Source: Pseudomonadota bacterium
GTDB lineage: Bacteria; Desulfobacterota; JADFVX01
Assembly (NCBI GenBank): GCA_015222755.1
Contig: JADFVX010000073.1
Coordinates: forward strand, 1-5,242
DNA: 5,242 nt
Direction: 5' to 3'
Shown: positions 1 through 5,162 of the stretch, piece after piece
Position numbering within the stretch: position 1 is the first letter of the stretch
Layout: the number at the start of each line of letters is the position of its first letter
The notes under the pieces: model-generated
What the model saw: only the letters and a program-made list of their open reading frames with translations
Databases searched by the model: none
Told to the model about the DNA's origin: nothing
Made by a program: the position numbers and the translations under genes

Positions 1-232
1 CTATGCCTACCACTTTACGGAAAAGAACTATTTTGGACAGTGGGTAGAATATCTCCACGATTTTGATGATTCAGATAACTATCAGGTAAATGCAGAAACA
101 TCCCTGCTGTCGGCGTTAAACGGCTTCCTGTCCATGAAGACGAGTTATCTCATCGAACATGATGCCGAACCTGTTCCAGGGAACAAAAAAACCGATACCA
201 AGCTGGCTGTGACCTTGGTAGTTAACTTTTAA
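1..232 (+). CDS. DUF481 family outer-membrane protein, C-terminal fragment
   Basis: Only the last 76 codons are in the window; reading starts at base 2 and ends at TAA 230-232. The fragment alternates polar and hydrophobic residues as beta-strands do. It carries the pattern typical of the DUF481 C-terminus (YdiY-like, sometimes called salt-induced outer membrane protein): a 'NAETSL' strand, then a 'KTSYLIEHDAEPVPG' strand and turn, a 'KKTDTKLAVTLVVNF' last strand and a terminal Phe. A final aromatic residue is the usual beta-barrel assembly signal of outer-membrane proteins. In the family the protein is predicted to be a small outer-membrane barrel; its substrate is not known. No terminator follows directly, and the next small ORF begins 26 bases downstream, so the two may be cotranscribed. 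The family call is recalled from sequence pattern and is fairly secure; the function is open. Confidence 0.8.
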   Translation, partial: YAYHFTEKNYFGQWVEYLHDFDDSDNYQVNAETSLLSALNGFLSMKTSYLIEHDAEPVPGNKKTDTKLAVTLVVNF

Positions 233-258
233 CGATCTATTCCAAAGGAGGTATTATA

Positions 259-345
259 ATGTTTGATAAAAAGACAGGTCTTCAGGAAATTATGGAGGAA
301 AACCAGAAAACCGGGAAAACCGGGGACACTTCCCCTATTAAATAA
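259..345 (+). CDS. 28-aa ORF with strong ribosome site, possibly a decayed gene start
   Basis: ATG 259 is preceded by AAAGGAGG (243-250) at ideal spacing, stronger than the site of most genes here. The peptide begins MFDKKTGLQEIMEENQ and ends KTGKTGDTSPIK. The last third is encoded by a tandem 9-base repeat (AAAACCGGG at 307-315 and 316-324) and a palindrome (322-335), which look like repeat-element DNA rather than coding sequence. I therefore infer that the first ~16 codons come from a real gene whose remainder was replaced by a repeat element. A genuine short peptide cotranscribed with the DUF481 gene is the alternative. No known family is recognised. Confidence 0.4.
   Translation: MFDKKTGLQEIMEENQKTGKTGDTSPIK
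305..342. repeat. Short palindromic repeat, REP/RAYT-like (inferred)
   Basis: Two tandem copies of AAAACCGGG (307-315, 316-324) run into a hairpin with stem GGGGA (322-326) and TCCCC (331-335) and loop CACT, followed by an A/T-rich run. Motifs of the form GGGGACACTTCCCC flanked by A/T are, from memory, common as dispersed repeats around IS200-like (RAYT) transposases in deltaproteobacterial and related genomes. The palindrome is seen; the assignment to that class is inference. Confidence 0.45.
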
Positions 346-375
346 ATAATAATCAGCGACTATTAAATTAAATCA

Positions 376-552
376 ATGCGAACTGAAAAGTTTTTAAAAC
401 GGCTAAAAAAGGGACTTCCCCTTTGGCTCGAAAAGGGCCGGGTTGATGATGAGAATCGGGAGGCCATTATTGACCATGTGGCTTCCGGGACTGATTCGGC
501 CCCCAAACACCTGACCCTCGCCTCTTCCATCAGCACGACTCAGATTTATTAA
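376..552 (+). pseudogene. Truncated DUF2157 membrane-protein gene (N-terminal part only)
   Basis: ATG 376 opens a 58-codon frame ending at TAA 550-552. Residues 1-50 resemble the cytoplasmic N-terminus of DUF2157 proteins: basic helix 'FLKRLKKGLPLWLEKG', then 'VDDENREAIIDHVASGTDSAPKHLTLAS'. Intact members continue from about this point into a long series of transmembrane helices. Here the frame instead ends in the unrelated tail SISTTQIY and stops, so all membrane segments are missing. No clear ribosome site lies upstream; the nearest bases are A/T-rich. It is flanked on both sides by palindromic repeats, which fits truncation by an inserted or recombined element. The +2 frame (about 521-598) stays open through 'FIKNVPERVSDEVRNPK', which I do not recognise; it may be the tail of the sequence that replaced the rest. 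The family call is from memory of the family N-terminus. Confidence 0.6.
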
Positions 553-568
553 GAACGTGCCGGAAAGA

Positions 569-630
569 GTGTCCGATGAAGTGAGAAACCCTAAATAAAG
601 ACTTCAATAGGGACACCAGCTACTATTTAA
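569..630. repeat. Interrupted inverted repeat between the broken gene and the hydrolase
   Basis: GTGTCC (569-574) pairs with GGACAC (611-616), and nested inside TGAAGT (577-582) pairs with ACTTCA (601-606). This gives 12 pairs around an 18-base loop. The right side continues as CCAGCTACTATTT, a sequence I associate with solo RAYT/REP-type repeats ending in a GGGACACC core. It shares the GGACAC core with the repeat at 305-342. It might also act as a weak terminator or leader structure, but no T-run follows. The structure is seen in the sequence; the class is inferred. Confidence 0.4.
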
Positions 631-673
631 GGTGGATAAAAAAATACGTAAATTTAACAAGAGATGATTCCCC

Positions 674-1528
674 TTGAAAAAAAGATGTTCTATTTTACTG
701 ACCTACTTCATCCTGGCAGGTCTTACGTCTCCTTCTGATACAAAGGCCGGGCGGGAGGACACCCTGTGCGGCGCGATCAAGGAGAGATTCGTCTTCTGGT
801 TGTGGAGCGGGGCTGCCCCTAAACCTGACCCGAAGCGCGTCGCTCATCTGTATAATGTTGAAACTGTTTCTTTTACAACGGGGGATGCTAAAAGCCTTAA
901 GGGATATAAACTCCTTGCAAGAGATGAAAGCGGGCAGAGTGTTCCGCCGAAGGGCTATCTGCTGATGGCGCTGGGCAATGCGATGATAGCCGATCAGATC
1001 ATCGGCTATCTTGATCCTTTTGCAAGGCAAGGTTACGACATATACATATATGATTACCGGGGATATGGAAAGTCCGAAGGGAAGAGAAGGATCAAGGCCA
1101 TCGTCGCCGACTACAAAGAGATAGTGTCCTACCTCAACGATAGATATGAAAAGAGACTGCTATATGGGGTTTCATTCGGCGGCGTTGTTCTTTTAAACGT
1201 CATCGGTTCCGGTATTGAATTTGACGCTGCCGTGATCGATTCAAGCCCTGGCCGCCTGTCTCCCTATGGCTGCCCGCAGTACCTTGACCCGATAGAAAAC
1301 CTGCCCGATGATGCCTCAAGGCTGATGGTGATCACAGGGGACAGGGATCAGGTCCTTAACGAGAATATGACGGGCGACCTCCGCCGGCTGGCAGAGAAAA
1401 AAGGCGCTCACATCATCAAGGGGGCAGGCTATGCCCATCCCTTTATGGATGCCAGCGAGGAAGTACACCGGGAGAGATTGGGAAGGGTAAGAGATTTTTT
1501 ATTTGGAACAGCAAGTGGGGCGCAATAA
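674..1528 (+). CDS. Exported alpha/beta hydrolase
   Basis: 284 codons from TTG 674. An in-frame stop (TGA 665-667) lies just upstream and there is no ATG before the signal peptide, so TTG is the only start that keeps it. The ribosome site is weak (AAGAG about 10 bases upstream). Residues 1-25 form a Sec signal peptide (MKKR, hydrophobic stretch, cleavage probably after TKA), with no lipobox Cys, so a soluble periplasmic protein is expected. The alpha/beta hydrolase marks are in order: an oxyanion-region strand 'GYLLMALGNA' (~94-103), the 'YDYRGYGKSEGK' strand (126-137), nucleophile elbow G-V-S-F-G with Ser167, the acid in 'TGDRDQV' (Asp223 or Asp225) and catalytic His255 in 'GYAHPFMD'. The fold resembles the BEM46/serine aminopeptidase type. 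Substrate unknown; an esterase, lipase or peptidase role cannot be separated by sequence. It appears monocistronic apart from a possible 23-codon ORF behind it. Confidence 0.85.
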   Translation: MKKRCSILLTYFILAGLTSPSDTKAGREDTLCGAIKERFVFWLWSGAAPKPDPKRVAHLYNVETVSFTTGDAKSLKGYKLLARDESGQSVPPKGYLLMALGNAMIADQIIGYLDPFARQGYDIYIYDYRGYGKSEGKRRIKAIVADYKEIVSYLNDRYEKRLLYGVSFGGVVLLNVIGSGIEFDAAVIDSSPGRLSPYGCPQYLDPIENLPDDASRLMVITGDRDQVLNENMTGDLRRLAEKKGAHIIKGAGYAHPFMDASEEVHRERLGRVRDFLFGTASGAQ

Positions 1529-1547
1529 GCGAAGGGGATTGATCCGC

Positions 1548-1619
1548 ATGAAATACCGAATAATAGAACGCTCAAAAAAACTGAGGATAGCAAAGGTAAT
1601 CTTCAGGTGGTATAGATAG
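1548..1619 (+). CDS. Possible 23-aa basic peptide ORF
   Basis: ATG 1548 follows AAGGGG (1533-1538) at a workable distance, 19 bases after the hydrolase stop. The peptide is strongly basic with hydrophobic residues between (MKYRIIERSKKLRIAKVIF, then RWYR) and ends at TAG 1617-1619, just before the terminator hairpin. It has no recognisable family. Its 3' end lies in the segment that echoes the cvfB start, so it may be only debris. Confidence 0.2.
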   Translation: MKYRIIERSKKLRIAKVIFRWYR

Positions 1620-1630
1620 GAAGAACAAGC

Positions 1631-1667
1631 AGTCTGGCAGGGGGGGCTGAGCCCACCCTGCCAGACT
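1631..1667. terminator. Strong hairpin, probable bidirectional terminator
   Basis: AGTCTGGCAGGG (1631-1642) is perfectly complementary to CCCTGCCAGACT (1656-1667). Inside it GGGC (1644-1647) pairs with GCCC (1651-1654) around a TGA loop, with a single G/A mismatch between the stems. On the + strand it is followed by ATAGATTTTC, a modest T-run. On the - strand it is followed by a T-rich GCTTGTTCTTCC. It sits between two converging genes, where a shared terminator is expected. Confidence 0.75.
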
Positions 1668-1742
1668 ATAGATTTTCAGGTGAAAAAAATAAAGGAATTA
1701 ACGGGGAGGTATCCCTGTTAACATCCAGGGAGATTTTAGCCC

Positions 1743-2072
1743 CTAATTACCATAAACTATGACGGTAAACTCGGCATAAACACCCAGGATATTCTTTATC
1801 TTGTGATCTATATGGTGGATTGTCTTGATTTTGCCGTCTTTCACAGCGGCCTTGATACTACAGTCACCCGTTGCAAACAATCCGAGAATAGATTCACATT
1901 TAGCAGTCCCTACCTTTCTTGAAGTCTTATTAGAAGTTACATTTAAAGGTGCCTCGATATCTGTCCATAAAAAACCATTTACTTTAGGAACGCCGCATAC
2001 TCCCGCACATCCACCGAGGAAAAGCACGGAAATAACAAGTAAAACCCATACAGAACGACCTAGTTTCTTCAT
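1743..2072 (-). CDS. TRL-like family lipoprotein
   Basis: 109 codons on the minus strand, with AAGGAGG at plus-strand 2081-2087 as a strong ribosome site before ATG 2072. Residues 1-21 are a lipoprotein signal peptide (MKKLGR, hydrophobic core, lipobox L-G-G-C) with Cys22 as the lipidated residue. The mature part follows the TRL-like family pattern: 'GFLWTDIEAPLNVTSN', 'KVGTAKCESILGLFATGDCSI' (54-73), 'AAVKDGKIKTIHHIDHKIKNILGVYAEFTVIVYGN' to the end. The length is normal for this family of small lipoproteins. TRL proteins were named for a tRNA-associated locus and have no established biochemical role; no tRNA is found next to it here. Two extra cysteines (59 and 71) flank the SILGL segment and could form a disulfide. 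It is transcribed alone, toward the hydrolase. Confidence 0.85.
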   Translation of the reverse strand: MKKLGRSVWVLLVISVLFLGGCAGVCGVPKVNGFLWTDIEAPLNVTSNKTSRKVGTAKCESILGLFATGDCSIKAAVKDGKIKTIHHIDHKIKNILGVYAEFTVIVYGN

Positions 2073-2095
2073 AGAATTACCCTCCTTTTTTAATA

Positions 2096-2124
2096 ACCTT
2101 ATCTAAGCCAAAACAGCTTGTCAA
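2096..2124 (-). promoter_or_regulatory. Promoter of the TRL-like lipoprotein gene
   Basis: On the minus strand a consensus -35 TTGACA (plus-strand 2119-2124) is followed after 17 bases by TAAGGT (2096-2101) as -10. The -35 is perfect and the -10 is weak (3 of 6). Transcription would begin near 2089, giving a leader of roughly 17 bases that just includes the ribosome site. Confidence 0.55.
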
Positions 2125-2193
2125 GGAGTTTTAACTCTATTGTCAGCAAGACCTGAACTATCCGCTTTATATTTTTATTGAAAAGAAGGGTGT

Positions 2194-2327
2194 TTCCGGG
2201 GGCGCAAGGCTTAACTCTCGAAAATTATAAGCCCGCAAGACCCTGATTAATTCTTCCCCCCGGCAATCTACAGGTATTTATGGTCCTGTTTGCTGAAGCA
2301 CCTTGGCACTAGCATCTCCGGGGGAGG
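2194..2327 (+). other. Structured non-coding segment upstream of cvfB
   Basis: The gap 2073-2459 holds no supported gene. Within it CCGGGGG occurs at 2196-2202 and again at 2318-2324. Between them CCCCCGG (2257-2263) can pair with either copy, and each step is exactly 61 bases. The left half also has GGCTTA (2208-2213) with TAAGCC (2228-2233), extended by GCG (2202-2204) with CGC (2234-2236) across a CAA bulge. The right half has ACAGG (2270-2274) with CCTGT (2285-2289). Mutually exclusive folding is what attenuators and riboswitches use, but I recognise no known RNA class. It could equally be a decayed repeat. Confidence 0.4.
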
Positions 2328-2366
2328 GCTCGATTTAAGTAATCCATCGATACAAAAATTCCTCTC

Positions 2367-2395
2367 TTGCGTCCGAACCCCTTTTCCCCTATAAC
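2367..2395 (+). promoter_or_regulatory. Possible promoter of cvfB operon
   Basis: TTGCGT (2367-2372) is followed after 17 bases by TATAAC (2390-2395), which matches the sigma70 -10 at 5 of 6 positions; a second TATAAA lies at 2396-2401. Transcription would start near 2402, about 58 bases before the ATG. If this is the only promoter, the structured segment upstream would not be in the message. Confidence 0.4.
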
Positions 2396-2459
2396 TATAA
2401 AATGGACAATTTACCCCGCTAAGCCCGATCAAGACAAAGAAGAGGAAGATGGTATAAAG

Positions 2460-3299
2460 ATGGTAGAAATAGGAAGAACAAACAGCCTGCGGGTTGTAAA
2501 GGAAGTTGAGTTCGGGCTTTATCTTGACGGCGAAGATCTTGGCGAGATACTGATGCCCAAGAGGTATATGCCCAAAGGATGCAAGCCTGACGATGTTATC
2601 GAGGTATTTCTATACCTCGACTCGGAGGACAGGCTCGTTGCCACCAGCGAGAAGCCTTATGCCGAGGTAGGCGACTTTGCCTGCATGAAGGTCGTTGATG
2701 TAGCTGAGGTGGGTGCCTTCCTCGACTGGGGGCTGCCGAAAGACCTCCTGGTCCCCTTTCGTGAGCAGAAGGAAAAGATGTCAAAGGGAAAAGAGTATGT
2801 TGTATTTGTCTACCTCGACAATAGCGAGCGTATCGCAGCCTCATCGAGGCTGGACAGATTCTTAAGTAAAGAGCCGCCCTCTTTTGAGGAGGGTGAGGAA
2901 GTGGAGCTTCTCATATGCGAAGAGACCGATATGGGCTACAAGGCAATAATAAACGGAGACCAAGGAGGAGTGCTCTACAGCAACGAGGTCTTCCAGAAAC
3001 TGAAAATAGGGGAGAAGACACGGGGCTTCATAAAAAAAATCAGGGATGATGGAAAGGTAGACCTCTCGCTCCAAAAAGCGGGCGCTGAGAAGGTCGATGA
3101 GCTCTCGGAAAAGATATTAAGTGCTCTTAAAGAACAGGGCGGATTCCTCTATGTTACCGACAAAAGCCTGCCCAAGGTCATCAATACTCTCTTCGGGTGC
3201 AGCAAGAAGACATACAAGAAAGCCATCGGCGGGCTTTACAAAAAAAGGCTTATCACCATTGAGGACAAAGGCATAAGACTGTGCGAAAAGAGTGAATAA
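2460..3299 (+). CDS. cvfB: CvfB-like S1-domain RNA-binding protein
   Basis: 279 codons from ATG 2460. The open frame reaches back to TTG 2367, but family members begin with a short Met-(I/V)-E-I-G stretch, matching MVEIGRTNSLRVVKEVEFGLYLDG here, and the extra 31 residues look non-native. GAGGAAG (2442-2448) is the ribosome site, at a slightly long spacing. Domains by family knowledge: a first S1-like OB domain (~1-62, with 'EILMPKRYMP'), a second (~66-128, 'VGAFLDWGLPKDLLVPF'), a third (~142-206, 'GVLYSNEVFQKLKIGEKTRGFIKKIRDDGKVDLSL') and a C-terminal winged helix (~210-275, 'GCSKKTYKKAIGGLYKKRLI'). The CvfB/YitL family binds RNA; in Staphylococcus aureus it affects virulence-factor expression. 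Its targets in bacteria of this kind are not known. It is cytoplasmic, the first gene of a likely operon, and overlaps the next by 8 bases. Confidence 0.85.
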   Translation: MVEIGRTNSLRVVKEVEFGLYLDGEDLGEILMPKRYMPKGCKPDDVIEVFLYLDSEDRLVATSEKPYAEVGDFACMKVVDVAEVGAFLDWGLPKDLLVPFREQKEKMSKGKEYVVFVYLDNSERIAASSRLDRFLSKEPPSFEEGEEVELLICEETDMGYKAIINGDQGGVLYSNEVFQKLKIGEKTRGFIKKIRDDGKVDLSLQKAGAEKVDELSEKILSALKEQGGFLYVTDKSLPKVINTLFGCSKKTYKKAIGGLYKKRLITIEDKGIRLCEKSE

Positions 3300-4626
3300 A
3301 GAAATGTTCAGGACTTTGGCATTTATGCTTATCGCTCTTTACCTCGTACAAACAGGCTGCCTAGGCAGCAGAGAAAAGGAATTAACCATCATCTACTCGG
3401 GCAATCTAAATGGTGAACTGGAGCCATGCGGTTGCGCCGAAGAGAGTAATCAGGGCGGCATCAAGCGTCGTGCCTCCATGGTCAAACAACTGCGGGCAGA
3501 AAAGCCTGATCTCTTTCTCATCTCCAGCGGTGGATTATTGATGAGCGGCACCCCCCAGGATCGTCTCACGGGAAAGTACATCCTGAAGGGTTTGGCGGCC
3601 ATGGATTATGACGCCCTTGGAATCCAGTGGAGTGATCTGGCCTTCGGTTCGGATTTCATAGAGGGGTTTAAGCTGCCATGGGTGGCGAGTAACTGGCTTG
3701 GTGATGAGTTTCCAGCACTGCGCATGGTGGAGCGTGCCGGTCTTAAATTGGCATTTTTTACATGGCTGGATCCGCAAACTTCCCCGGAACGGCATATGGC
3801 CGGAGCTGAAAAAAGCGTCCATGACGATACTCAGGCCATCAATCATGCTATAGCTAAAGCCAGGGGTGATGGCGCTGTCACGGTGCTGTTGACTACCCTG
3901 CCACTGGAAGAGGTTCGTGAAAGTATCAGCATGGAAGAGGTGGATATCCTGCTCGTTCAAGCTCTAAATGAAAAGTACAGCAAACCGCAACACATCGGCA
4001 ATACATTGCTGCTGCAGCCCGGCATGCGTGGTATGCGCCTGGGGCGTGTGGATCTCGTAGTGGATCGGAACAACAGGATCGCTGATTTCAGTTTTGAGGT
4101 GATCCGTCTACCCGCTTCGGTTCCCGACGACCCGGAACTGGAGGAGTGGTACCTTGAATACCTGGGGCAGGGCAAAGAAGACTTTATGAAACGGTCCAGG
4201 ATTCGCAAGGCCCTTATTTCAGGTAGCAGCCCCTACATGGGAGGCGAGGCTTGTAAAGGCTGCCATGCCGGGGCATATGAGATGTGGGCCAAAAGCAAAC
4301 ATGCGGGGGCCTATAAACTATTGAAGTTAGTGAATAAGGATTACGACCCGGACTGCATCGCCTGTCATACCGTTGGTTTTGAAAGGCCCGGTGGATTTGT
4401 CGATCCCGTCGCTACCGCCCACCTGCAAAATGTTCAGTGTGAATCGTGTCACGGTCCATGCCGGCCCCATGCCGTCTCGAAAGGTGCAAAACCAGTAGCT
4501 AATGCCGGATGGCCGCCTGAAAAAATATGCAAGCAGTGCCATGTCGGCTCACACAGTCCTTCTTTTGATCTCGAACGTTATTGGCCTGAAATCGAGCATA
4601 AGAAAAATAGTGACATATCCCGTTAA
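3292..4626 (+). CDS. Secreted 5'-nucleotidase-like domain fused to tetrahaem cytochrome c554-type module
   Basis: 444 codons from GTG 3292, overlapping the cvfB end; ATG 3304 (residue 5) is an alternative. Residues 1-23 are a signal peptide. Cys23 in 'LVQTGC' could be lipidated, though Gln at -3 is unusual. Residues ~31-275 follow the 5'-nucleotidase/UshA metallophosphatase layout, but the metal-binding residues are gone: NDxHG reads GNLNG (37-41), the GD motif reads SGG (79-81), NHE reads WSD, the later His is Thr202, and GHxH reads QALN (223-226). A conserved-looking 'EPCGC' (45-49) and 'QGGIKRR' follow the first motif. Residues ~315-440 are a c554-type module with four haem c sites: CKGCH (321), CIACH (355), CESCH (383) and CKQCH (413). 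Candidate axial ligands are His337, 377, 393, 421 and 436. The expected role is periplasmic electron transfer, with haems attached by the Ccm system after export. The partner and electron donor are unknown. Confidence 0.85.
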   Translation: MNKEMFRTLAFMLIALYLVQTGCLGSREKELTIIYSGNLNGELEPCGCAEESNQGGIKRRASMVKQLRAEKPDLFLISSGGLLMSGTPQDRLTGKYILKGLAAMDYDALGIQWSDLAFGSDFIEGFKLPWVASNWLGDEFPALRMVERAGLKLAFFTWLDPQTSPERHMAGAEKSVHDDTQAINHAIAKARGDGAVTVLLTTLPLEEVRESISMEEVDILLVQALNEKYSKPQHIGNTLLLQPGMRGMRLGRVDLVVDRNNRIADFSFEVIRLPASVPDDPELEEWYLEYLGQGKEDFMKRSRIRKALISGSSPYMGGEACKGCHAGAYEMWAKSKHAGAYKLLKLVNKDYDPDCIACHTVGFERPGGFVDPVATAHLQNVQCESCHGPCRPHAVSKGAKPVANAGWPPEKICKQCHVGSHSPSFDLERYWPEIEHKKNSDISR

Positions 4627-4656
4627 AATGGCCTAAAAAAGGAGATTCTCTTTAAA

Positions 4657-5157
4657 ATGATCGAGACTATCATTAATGACATAGGCAAAACCAAGTCTGC
4701 CATAATTGCCGGCTCTGTTTTGTTTGCTTTTATTGTCATCTTCTTTGCCTGGCGCAACAGAGGGCAAAAGAGAAGAGCCGCCCAGGCAGCCCAAACTGCT
4801 CAAGCTGCTATCGTATTCAGGAATAAAGTCATGGATGAACTTAAAGGCTTGTATCCCTTACCCCGCTACCTGGACCCTAAACTAATAAGTAGGTTCAGCA
4901 GGTCTATTCCCCAGGTAGAATCCGCAGCTGCCGAATTCAGGCCATTTGTGCCCGGTGAGAGCAGAAAATCTTTTGACAATGCTTTAAAAAAATACTGCGC
5001 TCATTGCAAAAGGATAAGCTTGGCAGATTGCATTGCATCTAATCTCTCACCAGGCAAAGAAAAACCAAAAGATGTGGAAGCGAAGGGATTGTTCAGGCAG
5101 AATGTCAATGAGTTAATGTCTTTTACAAAAGGAGCAAAGGAGACTCAACCAATTTAA
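4657..5157 (+). CDS. Membrane-anchored protein of unknown function with CxxC
   Basis: 166 codons from ATG 4657, with AAGGAGA (4639-4645) as ribosome site, 30 bases after the cytochrome stop, so very likely in the same operon. Residues 14-32 form one transmembrane helix. It is followed by a basic 'WRNRGQKRR', so by the positive-inside rule the C-terminal domain should be cytoplasmic. An Ala/Gln run (41-51) acts as linker. The soluble part (~52-158) is predicted mostly helical, with 'AIVFRNKVMDELKGLYPL', 'AAAEFRPFVPGESRKSFDNALKKYCAHCKR' and a final 'GLFRQNVNELMSF' helix. Cys114 and Cys117 form a CxxC, with Cys125 nearby; without a following His it is not a haem c site. I recall uncharacterised proteins with an 'FRxFL..F..AxxxY' core from Geobacter- and Nitrospira-like genomes but can give no name. 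Function unknown. Confidence 0.75.
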   Translation: MIETIINDIGKTKSAIIAGSVLFAFIVIFFAWRNRGQKRRAAQAAQTAQAAIVFRNKVMDELKGLYPLPRYLDPKLISRFSRSIPQVESAAAEFRPFVPGESRKSFDNALKKYCAHCKRISLADCIASNLSPGKEKPKDVEAKGLFRQNVNELMSFTKGAKETQPI

Positions 5158-5162
5158 AGTGT

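Noticed and set aside
569..590. Hammerhead-like bases (GATGA followed by GAAAC)
   Set aside because: The CUGAUGA core is not intact, stem II would have almost no pairs, and no cleavage-site stem fits.
664..738. 24-codon ORF from ATG 664 overlapping the hydrolase start
   Set aside because: It is out of frame with the hydrolase, has no recognisable product, and the hydrolase frame has a clear signal peptide.
1713..1730. Hairpin CCCTG/CAGGG after the TRL gene with an A/T run at 1683-1689, as a separate minus-strand terminator
   Set aside because: The stem has only 5 pairs and the T-run (minus strand) begins about 23 bases past it, too far for an intrinsic terminator; the 1631-1667 hairpin is the better candidate.
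1825..2106. Plus-strand ORF across the TRL gene
   Set aside because: It is the shadow of the minus-strand lipoprotein gene, which has lipobox, ribosome site and family match.
2200..2245. Faint likeness to the c-di-GMP-I (GEMM) riboswitch (GGCGCAAGGC, CGAAAA loop, CGCAAG)
   Set aside because: The GGC/GCC core pairing and the second stem do not align with the class consensus; resemblance is limited to short words.
2367..2459. Upstream extension of cvfB starting at TTG 2367
   Set aside because: The added 31 residues do not resemble the family, there is no ribosome site, and a promoter-like TATAAC lies within; ATG 2460 matches the family start.
2073..2459. tRNA next to the TRL gene, as in the original TRL locus
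   Set aside because: No T-loop consensus (GGTTCGAATCC-like) or cloverleaf arms are seen on either strand.
3535..3960. Minus-strand ORFs inside the cytochrome gene (also 3957-4208 and 4327-4542)
   Set aside because: They lie opposite a strongly supported coding region and encode no recognisable protein.
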